Positions 62,226 to 64,000 of a stretch of DNA of 64,000 bases are shown here, one piece after another (positions within the stretch are counted from its first letter, which is position 1; every line of letters starts with the position of its first letter). The notes under the pieces were generated by a model. It was not told the DNA's origin, did not search any database, and worked only from the letters and a program-made list of their open reading frames with translations. Source of the stretch: Apilactobacillus zhangqiuensis (GTDB lineage: Bacteria; Bacillota; Bacilli; Lactobacillales; Lactobacillaceae); assembly GCF_019656215.1 (NCBI RefSeq), contig NZ_BPLK01000001.1, forward strand, positions 204,822 to 268,821, in the 5' to 3' direction. The translations under genes and the position numbers were made by a program.

Positions 62226-62510
62226 AATTAGATAAGTAAATAGCGATTATAAGAACAACTTATCAAAATCGTTTCCAGAGAGTGCTGGGTAGATGTAACA
62301 GCATATCGAATTTGATCAAAAGTTATCATTCTTTAGTTAGCCCACTGAAACAACAGTAAGTGGCGCCGGTAGCAACCGTTAAGTTGACAGCGTATCGATT
62401 TTTATCCGTACGTAGAGGATAGTTTTTTTAGACTATTAAATTAAAGGTGGTAACACGCGGAAGCGTCCTTAGACCCATATTAAGTATGGGCTTGAGGGCG
62501 CTTTTTTTAT
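62226..62510 (+). promoter_or_regulatory. T-box riboswitch, predicted tRNA-Ile (AUC), upstream of the hydratase gene
   Basis: Stem I includes the AGAGAGUGCUG bulge region and the apical GCUG/CAGC. The T-box AAAGGTGGTAACACGCGG is at 62443-62460. The terminator GCGTCCTTAGACCCATA/TATGGGCTTGAGGGCGC with T7 ends near 62509. In the specifier loop the helix AAGUU is followed by AUC-A and the basal helix UUCUU (specifier 62325-62327). The same rule, specifier plus one base before the basal helix, also gives Val and Ile in the two brnQ leaders. Confidence 0.85.
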
Positions 62511-62544
62511 TTATCAATTTCAATTAGGAAAGGAAGTGGTGACA

Positions 62545-62631
62545 ATGCAATTACCGATTAGTGAATTAAATGATGGACAGATTAATATTTTATTTTGGAT
62601 TGCAGCGTCACCAATTAAGGTACGCTGCTAG
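62545..62631 (+). CDS. Short ORF between the T-box and the hydratase gene (28 aa)
   Basis: A 28-codon ORF with a strong RBS (AAAGGAAG, 8-10 bases before ATG) begins just past the T-box terminator. Five of its 28 residues are Ile (for example GQINILFWIAASPIK), matching the predicted tRNA-Ile specificity. Its last codons form the perfect hairpin GCAGCGT/ACGCTGC (62602-62628) immediately before the RBS of the hydratase gene, so its translation could open or close that site. It may equally be a small protein. Confidence 0.5.
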   Translation: MQLPISELNDGQINILFWIAASPIKVRC

Positions 62632-62648
62632 AAAAGGAGCGTATTATT

Positions 62649-63449
62649 ATGACAACTACTGAATTAGAATTAACCGCAACCGAAGAAAGATTAGCAAACG
62701 CATTATTTGAAGCATACAAGACTAAGAAGCCATTAAAGATGGACGAATGGGAAGACATGGTTTCAGATGAAGAGGCTGCATACCGTGTACAACGAAGATT
62801 AATGGAATTAAAAAATGAGGATCTTGGAGGATACAAAGTCAGTTTGACCAGCAAACAAACTCAAGATATGTTTGATTCAACCGAACCATTATATGGAGCT
62901 CAAGTTAAATCACACTTTGTTCAATCACCGGTATCATTATCACTGGACAGTGAACTAATGGATCCACTGGCAGAGGTAGAGTTAGTCTTCAAGGCGAAAG
63001 AGCCGTTATTACCAACAGACAGCTTAGAGGACCTTGCCAATAAGACTACTGTTGCATCGGGGGTTGAGGTTCCAGACTCAAGATTTTTTGATTGGTTCCC
63101 ATCACTGTCTAAATACATGGTCATGTCAGACGCCGCGGTCGGCGGATATGTAGTGTATGGTGAAGAATTCGAGACCAATAGCTTCTCACTGGAAAACCTA
63201 GAGAAAGTAACTACTACACTTACTCATGATGGGAAAGAGGTTGCTACTGGAACTTCTTCAGAAGTGTTAAGTAATCCACTGAATGCACTTCAATGGTTAG
63301 TTAAAAAATTAGACGAGCAAGATCTACGATTAGAACCTGGCCAAAGGGTATCTTCAGGAACATTCCTGTTACCACCACACTTAACCAAAGGAAAATGGCA
63401 AGCAACATTTAATCAAGGATTTAGTGATGTAAACCTAGACGTTAAATAA
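62649..63449 (+). CDS. 2-keto-4-pentenoate hydratase-like protein (FAH superfamily)
   Basis: A 266-residue member of the fumarylacetoacetase superfamily, closest in layout to MhpD/HpcG-type hydratases of 2-hydroxydienoates. YRVQRRLMELKNEDLGGYKV, the central PLAEVELVFKAKEPL with the metal-ligand Glu residues, VASGVEVPDSRFFDWFPSL, and SNPLNALQWLVKKL plus PGQRVSSGTFLLPP near the end are typical. No aromatic-degradation gene is adjacent. Control by a T-box predicted for Ile points to an amino-acid-related role, possibly on a branched keto acid (inference). Confidence 0.85.
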   Translation: MTTTELELTATEERLANALFEAYKTKKPLKMDEWEDMVSDEEAAYRVQRRLMELKNEDLGGYKVSLTSKQTQDMFDSTEPLYGAQVKSHFVQSPVSLSLDSELMDPLAEVELVFKAKEPLLPTDSLEDLANKTTVASGVEVPDSRFFDWFPSLSKYMVMSDAAVGGYVVYGEEFETNSFSLENLEKVTTTLTHDGKEVATGTSSEVLSNPLNALQWLVKKLDEQDLRLEPGQRVSSGTFLLPPHLTKGKWQATFNQGFSDVNLDVK

Positions 63450-63458
63450 ACTCAATAA

Positions 63459-63491
63459 AAAAGGAATACCATCTTAGGTATTCCTTTTTTA
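63459..63491 (+). terminator. Intrinsic terminator after the hydratase gene
   Basis: AAGGAATACC and GGTATTCCTT form the stem, then T5. Confidence 0.9.
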
Positions 63492-63615
63492 TTTTGTAAT
63501 ATTTGCAATATTTTGCCTAATTTTGTTTAAGAAAAAGTAAAGGTTATTAACGTTGATTTAAAAGTAACTAATCGAATAATGTAGTATAAAAACTTAAATA
63601 AAAATTAAAGATTTC

Positions 63616-63644
63616 TTAACTTTTGTTTACGTTTTTGTTACAAT
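63616..63644 (+). promoter_or_regulatory. Promoter of the surface-protein gene
   Basis: TTAACT (63616-63621), 17 bases, and an extended -10 TGTTACAAT (63636-63644). Confidence 0.5.
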
Positions 63645-63689
63645 GAAATCATCAAATTAATAACTTTATCATTGAATTAGGTGGTATTT

Positions 63690-64000
63690 ATGGACAATAA
63701 TCAAGAGAAAAAATTACATTATAAAATGTACAAAAGCGGTAAGCAGTGGATTATAGCAGGTATTTTATCAGCAACCATGTCAGTAGTTTTTGCTGAACAT
63801 GTTGATAATACAACTGTGAACGCTAAAGCAGATCAAAATAACGTTACATATACAGGCAGTTACGCATCGAACAATCCCGATAATGGGAAGAGTGCGTACT
63901 CAGCATCCTCATACATAAGCGGGACTGGTTCGTTACCGGATTCCGCAAAATCTTCTTTTGCATCAAGTGCAAGTTCATCTACTTCTTCATTATCAAGTTC
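63690..64000 (+). CDS. KxYKxGKxW-signal surface protein, Ser-rich, 5' part
   Basis: Only the first 103 codons are in the window. The start carries a KxYKxGKxW signal peptide (HYKMYKSGKQWIIAGILSAT), used by large lactobacillar surface proteins, SRR adhesins and glucansucrases, often exported through the accessory Sec system. The mature part begins near NAKAD and soon becomes very Ser-rich (SSFASSASSSTSSLSS), which favours a glycosylated serine-rich repeat adhesin. It could also be a glucansucrase with a Ser-rich linker. RBS AGGTGG lies upstream. Confidence 0.85.
   Translation, partial: MDNNQEKKLHYKMYKSGKQWIIAGILSATMSVVFAEHVDNTTVNAKADQNNVTYTGSYASNNPDNGKSAYSASSYISGTGSLPDSAKSSFASSASSSTSSLSS

Noticed and set aside
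1..64000. CRISPR arrays, insertion sequences, prophage, tRNA and rRNA genes
   Set aside because: No regularly spaced repeats, transposases, integrases or cloverleaf/rRNA sequences were seen on either strand.

Overview
The window comes from a low-GC Gram-positive bacterium, most likely a member of the Lactobacillaceae. The evidence is AT-rich DNA, strong AGGAGG-type ribosome binding sites with many TTG/GTG starts, T-box leaders, a catabolic acetolactate synthase plus acetolactate decarboxylase, SemiSWEET and CPBP proteins, a Wzy-type exopolysaccharide (EPS) operon and a KxYKxGKxW signal peptide. A fructophilic or insect-associated genus such as Apilactobacillus or Fructilactobacillus is possible but not proven. 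There is no prophage, IS element, CRISPR array, tRNA or rRNA that I can see.

Layout. 1-17.6 kb: the 3' end of purD, a DUF1003 gene broken by an in-frame stop, two tandem MFS paralogues, an Rrf2/NmrA pair, TM2 and DUF805 membrane proteins, alsS divergent from a MarR regulator, secreted CAP-like proteins, a drug-type MFS pump, an Old Yellow Enzyme and a DJ-1/PfpI protein. 17.6-20.5 kb: a TetR regulator and a GlpF-type channel, with unusually long non-coding DNA on both sides. Downstream of the channel lies a consensus promoter, then about 690 nt of highly structured DNA without an ORF, then a strong terminator: a candidate large structured ncRNA. 20.5-26.4 kb: acetolactate decarboxylase, cell-surface proteins, a TauE/TetR pair, a methyltransferase and a C26 peptidase. 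26.5-30.2 kb: two OppA-type lipoproteins. The second is preceded by a 23-codon leader with three consecutive Cys codons, an antiterminator and a terminator, which looks like a cysteine-responsive attenuator. 30-40 kb: a GT-C-like membrane protein, two CPBP proteases, fumC, pnuC, a TPR protein, and a TPM/LemA pair.

40-44.4 kb: two brnQ genes, each behind a T-box leader whose specifiers read as GUA (Val) and AUC (Ile). 44.5-50.9 kb: SemiSWEET, an SOS-controlled Y-family polymerase operon with a YolD-like gene, a GT39-like protein, an atypical NRAMP transporter and an LCP protein. 51-61.6 kb: a complete EPS operon with the tyrosine kinase/modulator/phosphatase trio, a priming transferase, four glycosyltransferases, a polymerase, an embedded MFS transporter and a flippase. 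61.7-64 kb: a small anchored protein, a third T-box (AUC) ahead of a hydratase-fold gene, and the start of a Ser-rich surface protein that runs off the window.

Together the genes describe carbon overflow (alsS/budA, fumC), amino-acid and peptide uptake controlled by tRNA- or leader-peptide sensing, and an elaborate cell surface. Most single genes are closed by intrinsic terminators, many shared between convergent genes.
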